From Ruania alba (lineage in GTDB: Bacteria > Actinomycetota > Actinomycetes > Actinomycetales > Beutenbergiaceae), in NCBI RefSeq assembly GCF_900105765.1, contig NZ_FNTX01000001.1:1770387-1834386 (forward strand): DNA of 64,000 nucleotides, written 5' to 3'. A model generated the notes under the pieces. The model saw only the letters and a list, made by a program, of their open reading frames with translations, had not been told where the DNA came from and ran no database searches. Shown in pieces: positions 17,946 through 28,648 of the stretch; position 1 is the first letter of the stretch, and each line of letters starts with the position of its first letter. A program made the position numbers and the translations under genes.

Positions 17946-18659
17946 TCAGCCGACCGTGATGCTCTCCACCAACGGGGTGCAGGCAGGTTCGATCACCTGC
18001 CGGGCGCCGTCGTCGGTCCATTGGCAGTAGGCGTGCAGGAGTTGGGTCTCGGAGAACAGCCAGTAGCCCACATAGGAATACTCCGCCAGGCCGATCTGCT
18101 GGGTGATCGCCGGCTGCCCGGCCACCTCCGTCATCTCGGCTTCGCCGAGCGGCTCGGCGTCGATCTGGTCGCGATAGCGCCCGAGCTGCTCCTCCACCGC
18201 CTCCAGGGGTACTCGTCCGCACGCGTCAGCGAACTCGTCCCAGTCGAGCCCGGTGTAGACGACCACCTGGATCACGTTCAGGCCCGGCACGGCAGGGTCG
18301 TTCGGCTCTGCGTACCAGGTGGAGTGGACCTCCTCGACGGGATTGTCCTCGTGGTAGCTGAAGCTCTCGACAAATCCCTCGGGCATCGACCACTGGGCAG
18401 TGGTGAGGTCCAGGTCGGCCAGCTGCAGTTCGTTCTCGTCCGGGGCGTTCTCCCCACACTCCAGCAACTGCGGTGGGATCGTCCGAGGGCCATCACCACC
18501 GCTGTCGCTGCCACTCTCGCTGCTACCAGCCCCATCGCTGCCCGAGTCAGGCTCGCCGTCGGGTCCGAGCTCGTCGACCAGCTGGCAGCCGGTGAGCAAT
18601 GCAAGCGCCGCCGCCAGGGCTGCGCCCGCCGCGACCGATCGTCTCTTCATCGTGCTCAT
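17946..18659 (-). CDS. Lipoprotein of unknown function, array member 4
   Basis: Lipobox LLTGC with Cys25 after an Arg/Lys-rich start marks a lipoprotein (237 residues precursor). A Ser/Gly/Asp-rich linker leads to GPRTIPPQLLECG, then a globular domain ending at VESITVG. Four cysteines beyond the lipobox (in LECG, DACGR, YCQW, PACTPL) match the three upstream paralogues and suggest two disulfides in the extracytoplasmic domain. The YVGYWLFSETQLLHAYCQWT stretch is the best conserved. ATG 18659 overlaps the upstream stop as ATGA. I do not recognise the family. Confidence 0.8.
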   Translation of the reverse strand: MSTMKRRSVAAGAALAAALALLTGCQLVDELGPDGEPDSGSDGAGSSESGSDSGGDGPRTIPPQLLECGENAPDENELQLADLDLTTAQWSMPEGFVESFSYHEDNPVEEVHSTWYAEPNDPAVPGLNVIQVVVYTGLDWDEFADACGRVPLEAVEEQLGRYRDQIDAEPLGEAEMTEVAGQPAITQQIGLAEYSYVGYWLFSETQLLHAYCQWTDDGARQVIEPACTPLVESITVG

Positions 18660-19345
18660 CCGACCTGCACGCTCCCGATCAGGTCGGCACACCCGTCGGC
18701 GATCTCTTCCTGCGCCCGGTCACTCGTCCACTGGCAGCCGATGAAGAGCAGTTCGGTCTGGGAGAACAGCCAGTAGCCGCGGAAGGTGTAGTTCGGGATC
18801 TGCATGGTCTGCGTGACCGCCGGCAGACCCGCCACCTCGGTCAGCTCGGCGCCGTCGAGGGCCTGGGCACCCAGGGCGCTCTCATACTCGGCGACCCGTT
18901 CCAGCATCGCCTCCAGCGGCACACGGTTGCATTCGCGCGCGTACTGTCCCCAGTCCAGGCCCACGTATCCGATGACACCGAGCAGGTCGAGGCTGTCGTA
19001 GCCCGGCTCCTGGGGCACCAGTGTCTCGAGGAACGACTGCTCTTCGTAGGCGAGATCGTCGTAATAGCCGCTGGCTGAACGATATCCCGACGGCACCGAC
19101 CAGCCTCCGTCCGAGGCCACCAGTTCGTCGGTGAGATCCACCTGCGGCTCGGCGGACTCTCCGCACTCGAGCAGCTGTGGCGGGATCGTGCGCGGACCGT
19201 CCTCGCCGGCCGACCCGCCTTGGTCGGTCGATGGCGTCGCGGGACCGTTAGTCGGGTCGCCACCGAGTCCGGGAAGCCCCCGACACCCTGCGAGCAGGAC
19301 CACCAAGGACAAGAGTCCCGCGAGGCGAATCGACCTGCGGCGCAT
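18656..19345 (-). CDS. Lipoprotein of unknown function, array member 3
   Basis: A 229-residue paralogue of its neighbours. Signal peptide with lipobox VVLLAGC (Cys21), a 25-residue Pro/Thr/Gly linker, then DGPRTIPPQLLECG and a domain with conserved Cys in RECNR, GCQW and DGCADL. It lacks the NPVEE/HS segment seen in members 2 and 4 and has a changed centre (YYDDLAYEEQS), so it has diverged. It starts one base after the stop of member 2 and overlaps member 4 by 4 nt, so the three are surely one operon. Confidence 0.8.
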   Translation of the reverse strand: MRRRSIRLAGLLSLVVLLAGCRGLPGLGGDPTNGPATPSTDQGGSAGEDGPRTIPPQLLECGESAEPQVDLTDELVASDGGWSVPSGYRSASGYYDDLAYEEQSFLETLVPQEPGYDSLDLLGVIGYVGLDWGQYARECNRVPLEAMLERVAEYESALGAQALDGAELTEVAGLPAVTQTMQIPNYTFRGYWLFSQTELLFIGCQWTSDRAQEEIADGCADLIGSVQVG

Positions 19346-19346
19346 C

Positions 19347-20078
19347 TCAGCCGACCTCCACGGTGGGGACCAGCTCCGCGCATCCCTGCTCGATCAACTC
19401 CTGGTACTGCCCGTCGGTCCACTGGCAATAGAGGTGCACCAGGTCGGTCTGGGAGAACAGCCAGTAGCCGACATAGTCATAGTTCGACAACCGGACCCGT
19501 TGGCTGATCGCGGGGAGGCCGGCCACCTCGGTCATCTCCGGTTCCCCCAGGAGCTCGGCGTCGATCTGCTCCATATACCCGGCAAGGCGCTCCTCGACGG
19601 CGGACAGCGGCACCTGACCGCACTGCCTCGCCTGCTGCCCCCAGTCCAGCCCCACGTAGATCGCCACGTTCAGCACGTTCAGTGATGGTGCCGGGTCATC
19701 GACCGGCTCGGCCACCCAGAGGCTGTGCAGTTCCTCGACTGGATTGTCCTCGTGGTACCCGCTGGCCTCGGCGTACCCGCTCGGCGTGGACCAGCGGACC
19801 GTCGTCAGGTCGGTCTCGGTGAGCACCAGCGACTCGTCGTCCTCTTCCCCGTCGCCACTGTTCTTGTCGTCCGCACCGGGATCGGCGGACTCGTCACCGC
19901 ATTCCAGCAGCTGCGGTGGAATGGTGCCGCCGTTGCCCGACCCGTCCGACGAACCCTGATCGGACCCCTCGGCCCCGGTGGGATCGGGCCCGCCCGGCAG
20001 CTCCGGCATGCTGCCGCATGCGGCCAGCAGCACGGCGCCAAGCAGCGCCACACTGGCTCGTACCCCGGTCCTGCTCAT
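19347..20078 (-). CDS. Lipoprotein of unknown function, array member 2
   Basis: 243 residues; lipobox VLLAAC (Cys21), acidic/glycine linker, GTIPPQLLECG motif, an additional acidic insert (GADDKNSGDGEEDDE), then the shared domain: TVRWSTPSGY, SGYHEDNPVEELHSLW, NVAIYVGLDW, EMTEVAGLPAISQ, YVGYWLFSQTDLVHLYCQWT. Closest by eye to member 4 (SYHEDNPVEEVHSTW, YTGLDW, GYWLFSETQLL). Cysteines fall in LECG, RQCGQ, YCQW, QGCAEL. An 87-bp gap separates it from member 1. Confidence 0.8.
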   Translation of the reverse strand: MSRTGVRASVALLGAVLLAACGSMPELPGGPDPTGAEGSDQGSSDGSGNGGTIPPQLLECGDESADPGADDKNSGDGEEDDESLVLTETDLTTVRWSTPSGYAEASGYHEDNPVEELHSLWVAEPVDDPAPSLNVLNVAIYVGLDWGQQARQCGQVPLSAVEERLAGYMEQIDAELLGEPEMTEVAGLPAISQRVRLSNYDYVGYWLFSQTDLVHLYCQWTDGQYQELIEQGCAELVPTVEVG

Positions 20079-20165
20079 TCACCCGCTCCCGTCTCTGGTG
20101 ATCTGACAGCACGGTACCGCGACGCCCTGGTCCCGGCCGTGTCGCGGCACGGGGAGGACTCCCCG

Positions 20166-20846
20166 TCAGCCGAAGGCGAGGGAGTCGACCACCGTGTCGC
20201 AGCCGGACGTCACCTCCACCTCGCTGGTGACCCACTGGCAGCCGATCAGCAACAGCTCCCCCTCGCCGATCACGAGTGTGGCGGCCACGATGAAGTCGTA
20301 TCCGGCGTACTGCTGCGCCTCGGTGACGGCGGCCACCCCGTTGCCGACCTCGGCCCATTCCGGCGCGGTCGCGGTGATGTCGCCCTCGCGGTGCCACCGG
20401 TCCAGGAGTAGCTCCACCGCCTTCCGGTCCACCACACCGCAGGCGTCGACGAGCGGTTCCGGGACATCGGTGTAGTGCACCAGGGAGATGATCTCGATAC
20501 CCGTCCCGGGCGAGCTCGGCACCAGGTAGGTGTCCGTCCGCGACTCGGTGATGGGTGCGATCTGGGTGTAGCCACCCTCCTCGTCGAAGCCGTCCGGGTT
20601 GGTCCAGGTGGCCGCGGCCAGGTCGGGCACATCGCCACGGTCCTCGCACTCGCGCAACTGCGGCGGGACAGTCCTGGGCCCACCGCTGGCCCCGTCGCCG
20701 CCGGAGTCACCGCCTCCTGTCCCGGGCGAGCCGGTCGGTGCCGGGTCGCTCCCGTCGTTGCCAGAGCACGCGGCGAGCGGAGCGAGGAGGCCCGCCAGGA
20801 CGATGACGGCGACCGCCCGGGACAGCCGGGCGGTCGCCGTCATCAT
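20166..20846 (-). CDS. Lipoprotein of unknown function, array member 1
   Basis: The most divergent of the four (226 residues from ATG 20846; ATG 20843 also possible). Lipobox LAPLAAC puts the lipidated Cys at 27. GPRTVPPQLRECED, VDACGV, LIGCQW and SGCDTV keep the four-cysteine pattern and order, whereas the central region (GGYTQIAPITESRTDTYLVPSS) is its own. It begins 16 nt after the pyk stop, so it may be transcribed with pyruvate kinase; this could be simple read-through. Confidence 0.78.
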   Translation of the reverse strand: MMTATARLSRAVAVIVLAGLLAPLAACSGNDGSDPAPTGSPGTGGGDSGGDGASGGPRTVPPQLRECEDRGDVPDLAAATWTNPDGFDEEGGYTQIAPITESRTDTYLVPSSPGTGIEIISLVHYTDVPEPLVDACGVVDRKAVELLLDRWHREGDITATAPEWAEVGNGVAAVTEAQQYAGYDFIVAATLVIGEGELLLIGCQWVTSEVEVTSGCDTVVDSLAFG

Positions 20847-20862
20847 GTGTCGCCCGGCAGCG

Positions 20863-22284
20863 TCAGCCGCCCAGCTCCTCGCCCACGGTGTGCACACGGA
20901 TGGAGTTGGTGCTCCCGGACACTCCGGGCGGCATTCCGGCGACGACGACGAGGTTGTCTCCCTCGTCGACCTGGTCGGCGGCCTTGAGCACCACGTCCAC
21001 CTGGTTGATCATGTCGTCGGTGTGCTGCACCTGCGGCACGGTAAACGTCTGCACGCCCCAGCTCAGCGCCAGCTGGTTGCGCACCACCGGCACCGGGGTG
21101 AAAGCCAGCAACGGGATCGCCGAACGCAGGCGGGACATCCGCTTCGCCGAATCCCCTGACTGGGTGAAGCACGCGAGGTACTTGACTCCGAGCGTCTCCC
21201 CGATCTGCGCAGCCGCCTTGGTGATCACCCCACCACGGGTGTGCGGGGTCGCGCGCAGCTTGGCGATCCGCTCGAGGCCGTGCTCCTCGGTGTTCTCGAT
21301 GATCCGAGCCATGGTGCGCACGCAGTCGAGCGGGTACTCACCCACGCTTGTCTCGCCAGAGAGCATCACGGCATCGGCACCGTCGAGCACCGCATTCGCA
21401 CAGTCGGACGCCTCCGCACGCGTGGGCCTCGGCGAGCTGATCATCGACTCCAGCACCTGCGTTGCCACGATCACCGGCTTGGCGTTGCGCAAGCAGAGCT
21501 CGGTGGCGCGCTTCTGCACCATCGGCACCTGCTCGAGCGGCAGCTCCACACCCAGATCGCCCCGCGCGACCATGATGCCGTCGAAGGCATCCACGATCTC
21601 GGGCAGGTTCTCCACCGCCTGCGGCTTCTCGATCTTCGCGATCACGGGGACAGTGCGCCCCTCCTCGGACATGATCGCGGCGACATCCTCATAGTCCGCC
21701 GCCGAGCGCACGAACGACAGGGCGATGAAGTCGGCGCCCTGCTGCAGCCCCCAACGCAGGTCCTCGGCGTCCTTCTCCGACAGTGCCGGCACGTTGACCG
21801 CCACACCCGGCAGGTTCAAGCCCTTGTTGTTCGAGACCGGCCCAGGTACCTCCACACGAGTGGTGACCCGGGGGCCATCCACCGAGGTGACCCGCACGGT
21901 CACCCGGCCGTCATCGATGAGGATCGCGTCACCGGGGTTCACGTCGCCCGGCAGGCCCTTGAAGGTCGTCGAGACGAGCTCCTTGGTGCCCGGCACGTCC
22001 TCGGTGGTGATGGTGAAGGTGTCGCCCTCGGCGAGATAGTGCTTCCCGTCCGTGAACCGGCCCAACCGGATCTTCGGTCCCTGCAGGTCTACGAGTACGG
22101 CGACCGCGCGCCCCGATGCCTCAGCGGCCTCACGGACCCGCTTGATCACGGCGGCATGAGCATCTGCATCGCCATGGCTGCGGTTGATCCGCGCCACGTC
22201 CATCCCGGCGTCGACGAGCGCCTGGACCATCTCAGGGGACTCCGTCGCCGGTCCCAACGTGCACACAATCTTGGCTCTACGCAT
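20863..22284 (-). CDS. pyk: Pyruvate kinase
   Basis: Transfers phosphate from PEP to ADP in glycolysis. The 473-residue protein has RRAKIVCTLGPATES at the N-terminus, ARINRSHGD with K+/phosphate residues, the B-domain lid, VIAKIEKPQAVEN with catalytic Lys, MVARGDLGVELP and the C-terminal allosteric domain. TAAGGT exactly 7 nt before the ATG suggests a leaderless transcript. A GTACAC-CC-GTGTAC palindrome at 22338-22351 lies upstream and could be a regulator site. Confidence 0.97.
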   Translation of the reverse strand: MRRAKIVCTLGPATESPEMVQALVDAGMDVARINRSHGDADAHAAVIKRVREAAEASGRAVAVLVDLQGPKIRLGRFTDGKHYLAEGDTFTITTEDVPGTKELVSTTFKGLPGDVNPGDAILIDDGRVTVRVTSVDGPRVTTRVEVPGPVSNNKGLNLPGVAVNVPALSEKDAEDLRWGLQQGADFIALSFVRSAADYEDVAAIMSEEGRTVPVIAKIEKPQAVENLPEIVDAFDGIMVARGDLGVELPLEQVPMVQKRATELCLRNAKPVIVATQVLESMISSPRPTRAEASDCANAVLDGADAVMLSGETSVGEYPLDCVRTMARIIENTEEHGLERIAKLRATPHTRGGVITKAAAQIGETLGVKYLACFTQSGDSAKRMSRLRSAIPLLAFTPVPVVRNQLALSWGVQTFTVPQVQHTDDMINQVDVVLKAADQVDEGDNLVVVAGMPPGVSGSTNSIRVHTVGEELGG

Positions 22285-22291
22285 ACCTCAA

Positions 22292-22351
22292 ACCTTATGC
22301 CTTCCGACCGACGCGCGAGACGTCCGGCCACGCGGGCGTACACCCGTGTAC
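22292..22351 (-). promoter_or_regulatory. pyk promoter with upstream palindrome
   Basis: TAAGGT (22292-22297) is the leaderless -10. GTACAC/GTGTAC (22338-22343 and 22346-22351) is a perfect dyad centred about -60; a third GTACACC copy occurs at 22379-22385 inside a CCATCCG/CGGATGG hairpin (22373-22391) that follows the gltD stop. Confidence 0.45.
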
Positions 22352-22372
22352 CGGGCGTTCGTCCTGAATTGC

Positions 22373-22391
22373 CCATCCGTACACCGGATGG
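22373..22391 (-). terminator. Short hairpin after gltD
   Basis: CCATCCG and CGGATGG form a 7-bp stem with a 5-nt loop 22 bp past the gltD stop. No U tract, so terminator function is uncertain. Confidence 0.4.
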
Positions 22392-22412
22392 CTGTGTTCG
22401 TCTCTTGAGGCC

Positions 22413-23882
22413 TCAGACAGTCACCTGCATCGTCGTCGGCTCGATCGGGGCCGGCAGCTCGGTCTGGCCACGCAGGTAGGTGTCCACGGCTGCCGCAGCG
22501 GATCGACCCTCGGCGATGGCCCACACGATGAGGGATTGTCCACGGCCGGCGTCCCCCGCCACGAACACCTGCTCGCGGGAGGTGCGGAACTCCTCGTCGC
22601 GGGTGAGTCGTCCGCGCTGGTCGACCTCAAGCTCCAGCTGGTCGACGAGCCCGTCGGTCTGCACGCTGGTGAAGCCCATGGCGAGCAGGACGAGTTGCGC
22701 CGGGATGGTGCGCTCGGTGCCTTCGACCGGCTCCGGGCGCCCGGAGGACATGTCGACCTCCACCACGCGCAGCTCCTTGACGCGCCCGTTCTCGTCGCCG
22801 ACGAACTCGACGGTGGACGTGGCGTAGACCCGCTCGCCGCCCTCTTCGTGGGCCGAGGAGACCCGGTAGATCATCGGGTAGGTGGGCCAGGGCTGGCCCG
22901 CCGGACGGTCGTCGCTCGGGCGCGGCATGATCTCGAGCTGGATCACGTTCTTCGCGCCCTGGCGCAGTGCGGTACCGAGGCAGTCGGCGCCGGTGTCGCC
23001 GCCGCCGATCACCACCACATCCTTGCCCTCAGCAGTGACCTGACCAGGCACGTCCTCACCGAGCGCGGCACGGTTGCCCTGGGGCAGGTAGTCCATCGCC
23101 TGGTGAACACCGTCCAGCTCACGGCCCGGGACCGGGAGGTCCCGGCGCACCGTGGCGCCCATCGAGAGCACCACGGCGTCGTACCGTTCCAGCAGGTCGG
23201 TGCCGGTGAGCTGGCCCTCTCCGCCGATCTCGATACCCGGGCGGAACCGGGTACCTTCGGCCTCCATCTGCTCCAACCGGGCGTCCAGATGACGCTTCTC
23301 CATCTTGAACTCGGGGATGCCGTAACGGAGCAGACCCCCGATACGATCGTCCCGTTCGTACACCGCCACCGTGTGACCGGCGCGGGTGAGCTGCTGGGCA
23401 GCGGCCAGCCCCGCCGGACCGGACCCGATCACGGCCACGGTCTGGCCCGTGAGCTGCTCGGGAACCTGCGGGGTGACCAGACCACGCTCGAACGCCTCGT
23501 CGATGATCGAGAGCTCGATGTTCTTGATCGTCACGGCCGGTTGGTTGATCCCGAGCACACAGGAGGTCTCGCACGGCGCCGGGCACAACCGCCCGGTGAA
23601 GTCCGGGAAGTTGTTGGTGGCGTGCAGCCGCTCGATGGCCTCGTCCCATCGCCCGGTGCGGGTGAGGTCGTTCCACTCAGGGATCAGGTTGCCCAGCGGG
23701 CAGCCGTTGTGGCAGAACGGGATGCCACAGTCCATGCAGCGGCCGGCCTGCCGCGTCAGCGCTGCGGCATCCTCCTCGCGCTTCTCATAGACCTCGTTCC
23801 AGTCCATGATCCGGACGGGGACGGGGCGCCGGGTAGGCAGCTCCCGCTCCCGGACCTTCAGGAATCCCTTGGGGTCAGCCAC
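22413..23882 (-). CDS. gltD: Glutamate synthase (NADPH) small subunit
   Basis: The 489-residue beta subunit passes electrons from NADPH through FAD and Fe-S to GltB. Cys49, Cys52, Cys57 and Cys61 ([14 protein letters not shown]) bind a 4Fe-4S cluster; [13 protein letters not shown] is the FAD fold and [14 protein letters not shown] the NADPH fold. Its start overlaps the gltB stop by 8 bp, so the pair is translationally coupled for equal subunit yield. Confidence 0.96.
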   Translation of the reverse strand: MADPKGFLKVRERELPTRRPVPVRIMDWNEVYEKREEDAAALTRQAGRCMDCGIPFCHNGCPLGNLIPEWNDLTRTGRWDEAIERLHATNNFPDFTGRLCPAPCETSCVLGINQPAVTIKNIELSIIDEAFERGLVTPQVPEQLTGQTVAVIGSGPAGLAAAQQLTRAGHTVAVYERDDRIGGLLRYGIPEFKMEKRHLDARLEQMEAEGTRFRPGIEIGGEGQLTGTDLLERYDAVVLSMGATVRRDLPVPGRELDGVHQAMDYLPQGNRAALGEDVPGQVTAEGKDVVVIGGGDTGADCLGTALRQGAKNVIQLEIMPRPSDDRPAGQPWPTYPMIYRVSSAHEEGGERVYATSTVEFVGDENGRVKELRVVEVDMSSGRPEPVEGTERTIPAQLVLLAMGFTSVQTDGLVDQLELEVDQRGRLTRDEEFRTSREQVFVAGDAGRGQSLIVWAIAEGRSAAAAVDTYLRGQTELPAPIEPTTMQVTV

Positions 23883-26800
23883 GGGTCGCCTCCATCACTC
23901 GGTTCCACACGTCGGGTTCGGCCACGTCGACACCGTCGGCGCGGGCGTCGGCCAGCACAGCGTTCACGCGGGCGTAGGCGGGCGGCAGGACGCGGGTGAC
24001 GCGTCGCCGCACCTCCTCCCGGTCGCCCCTCAGGGCCTCCGCTACCTGCGAGCCGGTGTGCTCGTAGTGCCGGGCGAGGAGGTCCATCACGATGTTCAGG
24101 TCCTCTTCGTCCAACTCGGACAGGGAAAGGTCGCCGGCCGCCAGCGCCGGACCGTTCATCAGATCCGGGTCGAGGTCGAGTACGTAGGCAGTGCCGCCGG
24201 ACATGCCGGCGCCGAAGTTGCGCCCGGTCGGACCGAGCACCAGCACGGTGCCGCCCGTCATGTACTCGCAACCGTGGTCGCCCACGCCCTCGACCACAGC
24301 GGTCGCACCGGAGTTGCGCACGCAGAAGCGCTCCCCGACGACGCCGCGCAGGAAGATCTCCCCAGCCGTCGCGCCGTAGGCGATCACGTTGCCGGCGATG
24401 ACGTTGGAGGCAGCCTCGAAGGTGGCGTCCTCGGTGGGGCGCACGATCACACGCCCACCGGAGAGTCCCTTGCCGACATAGTCGTTGGCGTCACCCAACA
24501 ACCGGATGGTGACCCCGGAGGTGAGGAACGCACCGAGCGACTGCCCGGCGGAGCCGTGCAGCGTGATGTCAATGGTGCCGTCCGGAAGGCCCTTGGCGCC
24601 GTGCGCTTTCGTGACGGCGTTGCCCAGCATCGTGCCGACGGTGCGGTTCACGTTGCGGACCTGCTCGGTGATCTGCACCGGCGCACCGGTCTCGATGGCC
24701 GAGCGGGCCTGTTCGATCAGCACGTTGTCGAGCGCCTTCTCCAGCCCGTGGTCCTGCCCCTTCACACACCGTGGGGCCGAACCCTCGGGCAGGGTCGGCT
24801 GCACCAGGATCGGGGAGAGGTCCAGCCCGGAGGCCTTCCAGTGCTCCACGGCTGCCTTGGTGTCCAGCGCGTCGACGGCGCCGATCGCCTCGTCCAGCGA
24901 CCTGAACCCGAGCTGAGCGAGGTACTCACGCACCTCCTGCGCGATGTACTCGAAGTACGTCACCACGAACTCGGCCTTCCCGGAGAACCGGGTGCGAAGC
25001 TCGGGATTCTGCGTCGCGACACCGACGGGGCAGGTGTCCAGGTGGCACACCCGCATCATCACGCAACCAGAAACGACCAGCGGTGCGGTCGCGAAGCCGT
25101 ACTCCTCCGCACCGAGCAACGCCGCCACGATCACGTCCCGACCCGTCTTGAGCTGACCGTCGGTCTGCACCACGATCCGGTCGCGCAGGTTGTTGGCCAC
25201 CAACGTCTGCTGGGTCTCCGCGAGACCGATCTCCCACGGACCACCGGCATGCTTGAGCGAGGTGAGCGGGCTCGCCCCCGTCCCGCCGTCATGCCCGGAG
25301 ATCAGCACGACGTCGGCGTGTGCCTTGGACACACCAGTGGCGACCGTCCCCACGCCCACCTCAGAGACCAGCTTCACGTGCACCCGCGACTGCGGGTTGG
25401 CGTTCTTCAGGTCGTGGATGAGCTGGGCGATGTCCTCGATCGAGTAGATGTCGTGGTGCGGCGGCGGGGAGATGAGCCCGACGCCCGGGGTGGCGTGCCG
25501 GGTCTTGGCCACCCAGGGGTAGACCTTGTTCCCGGGCAGCTGACCACCTTCACCAGGCTTGGCACCTTGAGCCATCTTGATCTGGATGTCGTCCGCGTTG
25601 ACCAGGTAGTCGGAGGTCACCCCGAAACGGCCGGAGGCCACCTGCTTGATCGCGCTGCGGCGCTTCGGGTCGTAGAGACGGTCCTCGTCCTCACCACCCT
25701 CACCGGTATTCGACTTCCCGCCCAGCTGGTTCATCGCGATCGCCAGGGTCTCGTGCGCCTCGACGGAGATCGAGCCGTAGCTCATCGCCCCCGTGGAGAA
25801 CCGCTTCACGATCTCGCTGACGGGTTCCACCTCGTCGATCGGGATCGGCGCACGCACGCCCTCCTTGAAGTCGAACAGGCCGCGCAGCGTCATCAGGCGC
25901 TTGGACTGTTCGTCCACCCGTGAGGTGTAGTCCCGGAACACGTCGTAGCGGCGGTTCCTGGTGGAGTGCTGGAGGCGGAAGACCGACTCCGGGTCGAACA
26001 GGTGCGGGTCACCCTCACGACGCCACTGGTACTCGCCACCGACGTCCAGACGACGGTGAGCTGGGGAGATTCCGCTGCGCGGGTACGCCGTCGCGTGCCG
26101 GGCGGCCACCTCGGTGGCGATGACGTCGAGGTCCACCCCACCGAGCGGGCTAGCCGTGGCGGTGAAGTACTTGTCCACCAGCTTCTGGGACAGGCCGATC
26201 GCCTGGAAGACCTGCGCACCCCGGTAGGAGTGCACGGTGGAGATGCCCATCTTGCTCATCACCTTGAGCACGCCCTTGCCCAGGCCCTTGATGAGGTTCT
26301 TCACGGCCTGTTCGGGAGTGACCCCCTCGACCACGCCGGAGCGGACCAGCTCCTCCACGCTCTCCATCGCCAGGTAGGGGTTCACCGCGGCGGCACCGTA
26401 CCCGATCAAGAGGGCCACGTGGTGCACCTCGCGGACGTCTCCGGCCTCCACCAGCAGCGAGATCCTGGTCCGGGTCTGCTGACGGATGGTGTGGTGGTGC
26501 ACGGCCGCGGTGAGCAGCAACGACGGGATCGGCGCCCACTCAGAGTTGGACTCGCGGTCGGAGAGCACGATGAAGCTCACACCGCGCTCGATCGCCTCGT
26601 CGACCTCGGCGAAGATCTCCTCGAGACGCGCCTCGAGCGACTCGGCGCCACCGGCCACGCGGTACAGCCCACGGATGGTCACGGACTGGAAGTCCTTGCC
26701 CGGGCCACGGGTGCGCTGGATGTGCCTGATCTTGGCGAGCTCGTCGTTGTCGATCGTGGGGAACGGCACGATGAGTTTGCGTGCATGATCGCCGATGTCC

Positions 26801-28458
26801 GCGAGCAGGTTCGGCTCGGGGCCGATCGCACCACCGAGTGAGGTGACGAGTTCCTCGCGGATGGCGTCCAGCGGCGGGTTCGTCACCTGGGCGAACATCT
26901 GGATGAAGTAGTCGAACAGCATCCGCGGACGTGCCGAGAGCACCGCGATCGGGGTGTCCGTACCCATCGAGCCGAGTGCCTCGGCACCAGTGGCCGCGAT
27001 CGGACGCAGCAGAATGCGCAACTCTTCCTCGGTATAACCGAAGGTCTGCTGACGGCGCAGCACCGAGCTGCGCGAGTGCGCCACGTGCTCCCGGTCCGGC
27101 AGGTCCTCCAGGCGCACCAGGTTGTCCTCGAGCCACTGCGAGTACGGGTAGGCGTCGGAGAGCTCGCCCTTGATCTGTGCGTCCTCGATGACCCGGCCCG
27201 AACCGGTGTCGACGAGGAACATCTTGCCCGGGGAGAGCCGGCCCTTGCGGGCGATCTTGGACGGTTCGATGTCGAGCACTCCGGCCTCGCTGGCCAGCAC
27301 CACGAGCCCGTCATCGGTGATCCAGTATCGCCCCGGGCGCAGCCCGTTGCGGTCCAGCACGGCACCGATGTACCGGCCGTCGGTGAAGCACATGGCGGCC
27401 GGACCGTCCCACGGTTCCATGATCGTGGAGTTGTACTCGTAGAACGCGCGCCGCTTGGCGTCCATGGAGGCGTGGTTCTCCCATGCCTCCGGGATCATCA
27501 TCAGCACGGCGTGCGGGAGCGAACGGCCCCCCAGGTGCAGCAGCTCGAGCACCTCGTCGAAACTGGCCGAGTCGCTCTGTTCCTCGTCGCAGATCGGCAG
27601 CAGCGCACTCATGTCGCCCAGCGCGTCGGAGGCCAGTGTTCCCTGCCGCGCGGCCATCCAGTTCCGGTTTCCACGCACGGTGTTGATCTCACCGTTGTGG
27701 GCCACCATCCGGAACGGGTGGGCCAGCGGCCAGGACGGGAAGGTGTTGGTGGAGAAGCGGGAGTGCACGAGCCCGATCTCGCTGGCGAAGCGCGCGTCCG
27801 ACAGATCCGGGAAGAAGGGCTCCAGCTGGGTGGTGGTCAGCATCCCCTTGTACACCAGCGTGCGACTGGACAGCGACGCGAAGTAGACACCCGCCGTGTG
27901 CTCGGCGCGCTTGCGGAGACGATAGGCACGCCGGTCGAGCTCCTCACCGGACAGTTCGCGATCAGGCGCGGCGACCACGAGCTGCCGGAAGGTGGGCATA
28001 CAGTCGCGTGCCATCTGCCCGACGAGCCCATCGGTGGTCGGCACATCACGCCAGGCAAGGACCTCCAGGCCCTCCTCGACGGCAATCTCGCCGACCAAGG
28101 TGGCGGCCTCGGCCGCCTCCTTGCTGTCCTGCGGCAGAAAGCCCAGGCCGATGGCATAGTGTCCCGCTGCGGGGAGCTCAGCATCCACCACGTCGCGCAC
28201 GAACGCGTCCGGAACCTGGGTCAGGATCCCTGCCCCGTCGCCCGAGTTCTCCTCGGCGCCCACCGCACCGCGGTGATCAAGGTTCGCCAACGCCGTCAGA
28301 GCAGCATCGACGATGTCGCGGCCGGGAGTGCCACGCATGGTCGCAACGAAGGCGACACCACACGCGTCGCGGTCCCGAGCGGGGTCGTACAGACCCTGCT
28401 TCGCAGGTGCCGCACTGAAACGCTCGTAGGGGCTCACGCCCAGCGGGGTGCTGTTCAT
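23875..28458 (-). CDS. gltB: Glutamate synthase (NADPH) large subunit
   Basis: GltB makes two glutamates from glutamine and 2-oxoglutarate. In 1527 residues it has a class II amidotransferase domain whose nucleophile is Cys33 (DACGVAFV) after a 32-residue propeptide, a central domain, an FMN/2-oxoglutarate synthase domain with [11 protein letters not shown] and [11 protein letters not shown], the 3Fe-4S cysteines in [15 protein letters not shown], and the C-terminal GXGXG beta-helix domain ([21 protein letters not shown]). ATG 28458 has TGAGGA upstream. Confidence 0.97.
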   Translation of the reverse strand: MNSTPLGVSPYERFSAAPAKQGLYDPARDRDACGVAFVATMRGTPGRDIVDAALTALANLDHRGAVGAEENSGDGAGILTQVPDAFVRDVVDAELPAAGHYAIGLGFLPQDSKEAAEAATLVGEIAVEEGLEVLAWRDVPTTDGLVGQMARDCMPTFRQLVVAAPDRELSGEELDRRAYRLRKRAEHTAGVYFASLSSRTLVYKGMLTTTQLEPFFPDLSDARFASEIGLVHSRFSTNTFPSWPLAHPFRMVAHNGEINTVRGNRNWMAARQGTLASDALGDMSALLPICDEEQSDSASFDEVLELLHLGGRSLPHAVLMMIPEAWENHASMDAKRRAFYEYNSTIMEPWDGPAAMCFTDGRYIGAVLDRNGLRPGRYWITDDGLVVLASEAGVLDIEPSKIARKGRLSPGKMFLVDTGSGRVIEDAQIKGELSDAYPYSQWLEDNLVRLEDLPDREHVAHSRSSVLRRQQTFGYTEEELRILLRPIAATGAEALGSMGTDTPIAVLSARPRMLFDYFIQMFAQVTNPPLDAIREELVTSLGGAIGPEPNLLADIGDHARKLIVPFPTIDNDELAKIRHIQRTRGPGKDFQSVTIRGLYRVAGGAESLEARLEEIFAEVDEAIERGVSFIVLSDRESNSEWAPIPSLLLTAAVHHHTIRQQTRTRISLLVEAGDVREVHHVALLIGYGAAAVNPYLAMESVEELVRSGVVEGVTPEQAVKNLIKGLGKGVLKVMSKMGISTVHSYRGAQVFQAIGLSQKLVDKYFTATASPLGGVDLDVIATEVAARHATAYPRSGISPAHRRLDVGGEYQWRREGDPHLFDPESVFRLQHSTRNRRYDVFRDYTSRVDEQSKRLMTLRGLFDFKEGVRAPIPIDEVEPVSEIVKRFSTGAMSYGSISVEAHETLAIAMNQLGGKSNTGEGGEDEDRLYDPKRRSAIKQVASGRFGVTSDYLVNADDIQIKMAQGAKPGEGGQLPGNKVYPWVAKTRHATPGVGLISPPPHHDIYSIEDIAQLIHDLKNANPQSRVHVKLVSEVGVGTVATGVSKAHADVVLISGHDGGTGASPLTSLKHAGGPWEIGLAETQQTLVANNLRDRIVVQTDGQLKTGRDVIVAALLGAEEYGFATAPLVVSGCVMMRVCHLDTCPVGVATQNPELRTRFSGKAEFVVTYFEYIAQEVREYLAQLGFRSLDEAIGAVDALDTKAAVEHWKASGLDLSPILVQPTLPEGSAPRCVKGQDHGLEKALDNVLIEQARSAIETGAPVQITEQVRNVNRTVGTMLGNAVTKAHGAKGLPDGTIDITLHGSAGQSLGAFLTSGVTIRLLGDANDYVGKGLSGGRVIVRPTEDATFEAASNVIAGNVIAYGATAGEIFLRGVVGERFCVRNSGATAVVEGVGDHGCEYMTGGTVLVLGPTGRNFGAGMSGGTAYVLDLDPDLMNGPALAAGDLSLSELDEEDLNIVMDLLARHYEHTGSQVAEALRGDREEVRRRVTRVLPPAYARVNAVLADARADGVDVAEPDVWNRVMEATRG

Positions 28459-28542
28459 CCGACCATCCTCACCACCGCAAGGATTCGAGGGCGATCCTGC
28501 GGCATCGATTACGTACTGCTGGGACGCCGTCGACCCATCTTC

Positions 28543-28572
28543 TACCTAAACTTTACCGTGCTTGTGTGTCAG
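28543..28572 (-). promoter_or_regulatory. Candidate gltBD promoter
   Basis: On the reverse strand CTGACA (28567-28572) and TAGGTA (28543-28548) are 18 bp apart, in a locally AT-richer stretch (GGTAAAGTTTAGG) of the 190-bp lgt-gltB spacer. An alternative -10 is TAAAGT (28550-28555). The leader would be about 75-85 nt. I see no other gene in this spacer. Confidence 0.4.
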
Positions 28573-28648
28573 CACGCGTATCTGACCCGGACGGGCGGTC
28601 GGACGGCGGATGCCCAGTGGCGGTGCATCCGGGACGATATCGCACCTG

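Noticed and set aside
23806-25923. 705-codon open frame antisense to gltB/gltD
   Set aside because: Shadow of glutamate synthase; composition is typical of reverse-complement noise and no start signal is present.
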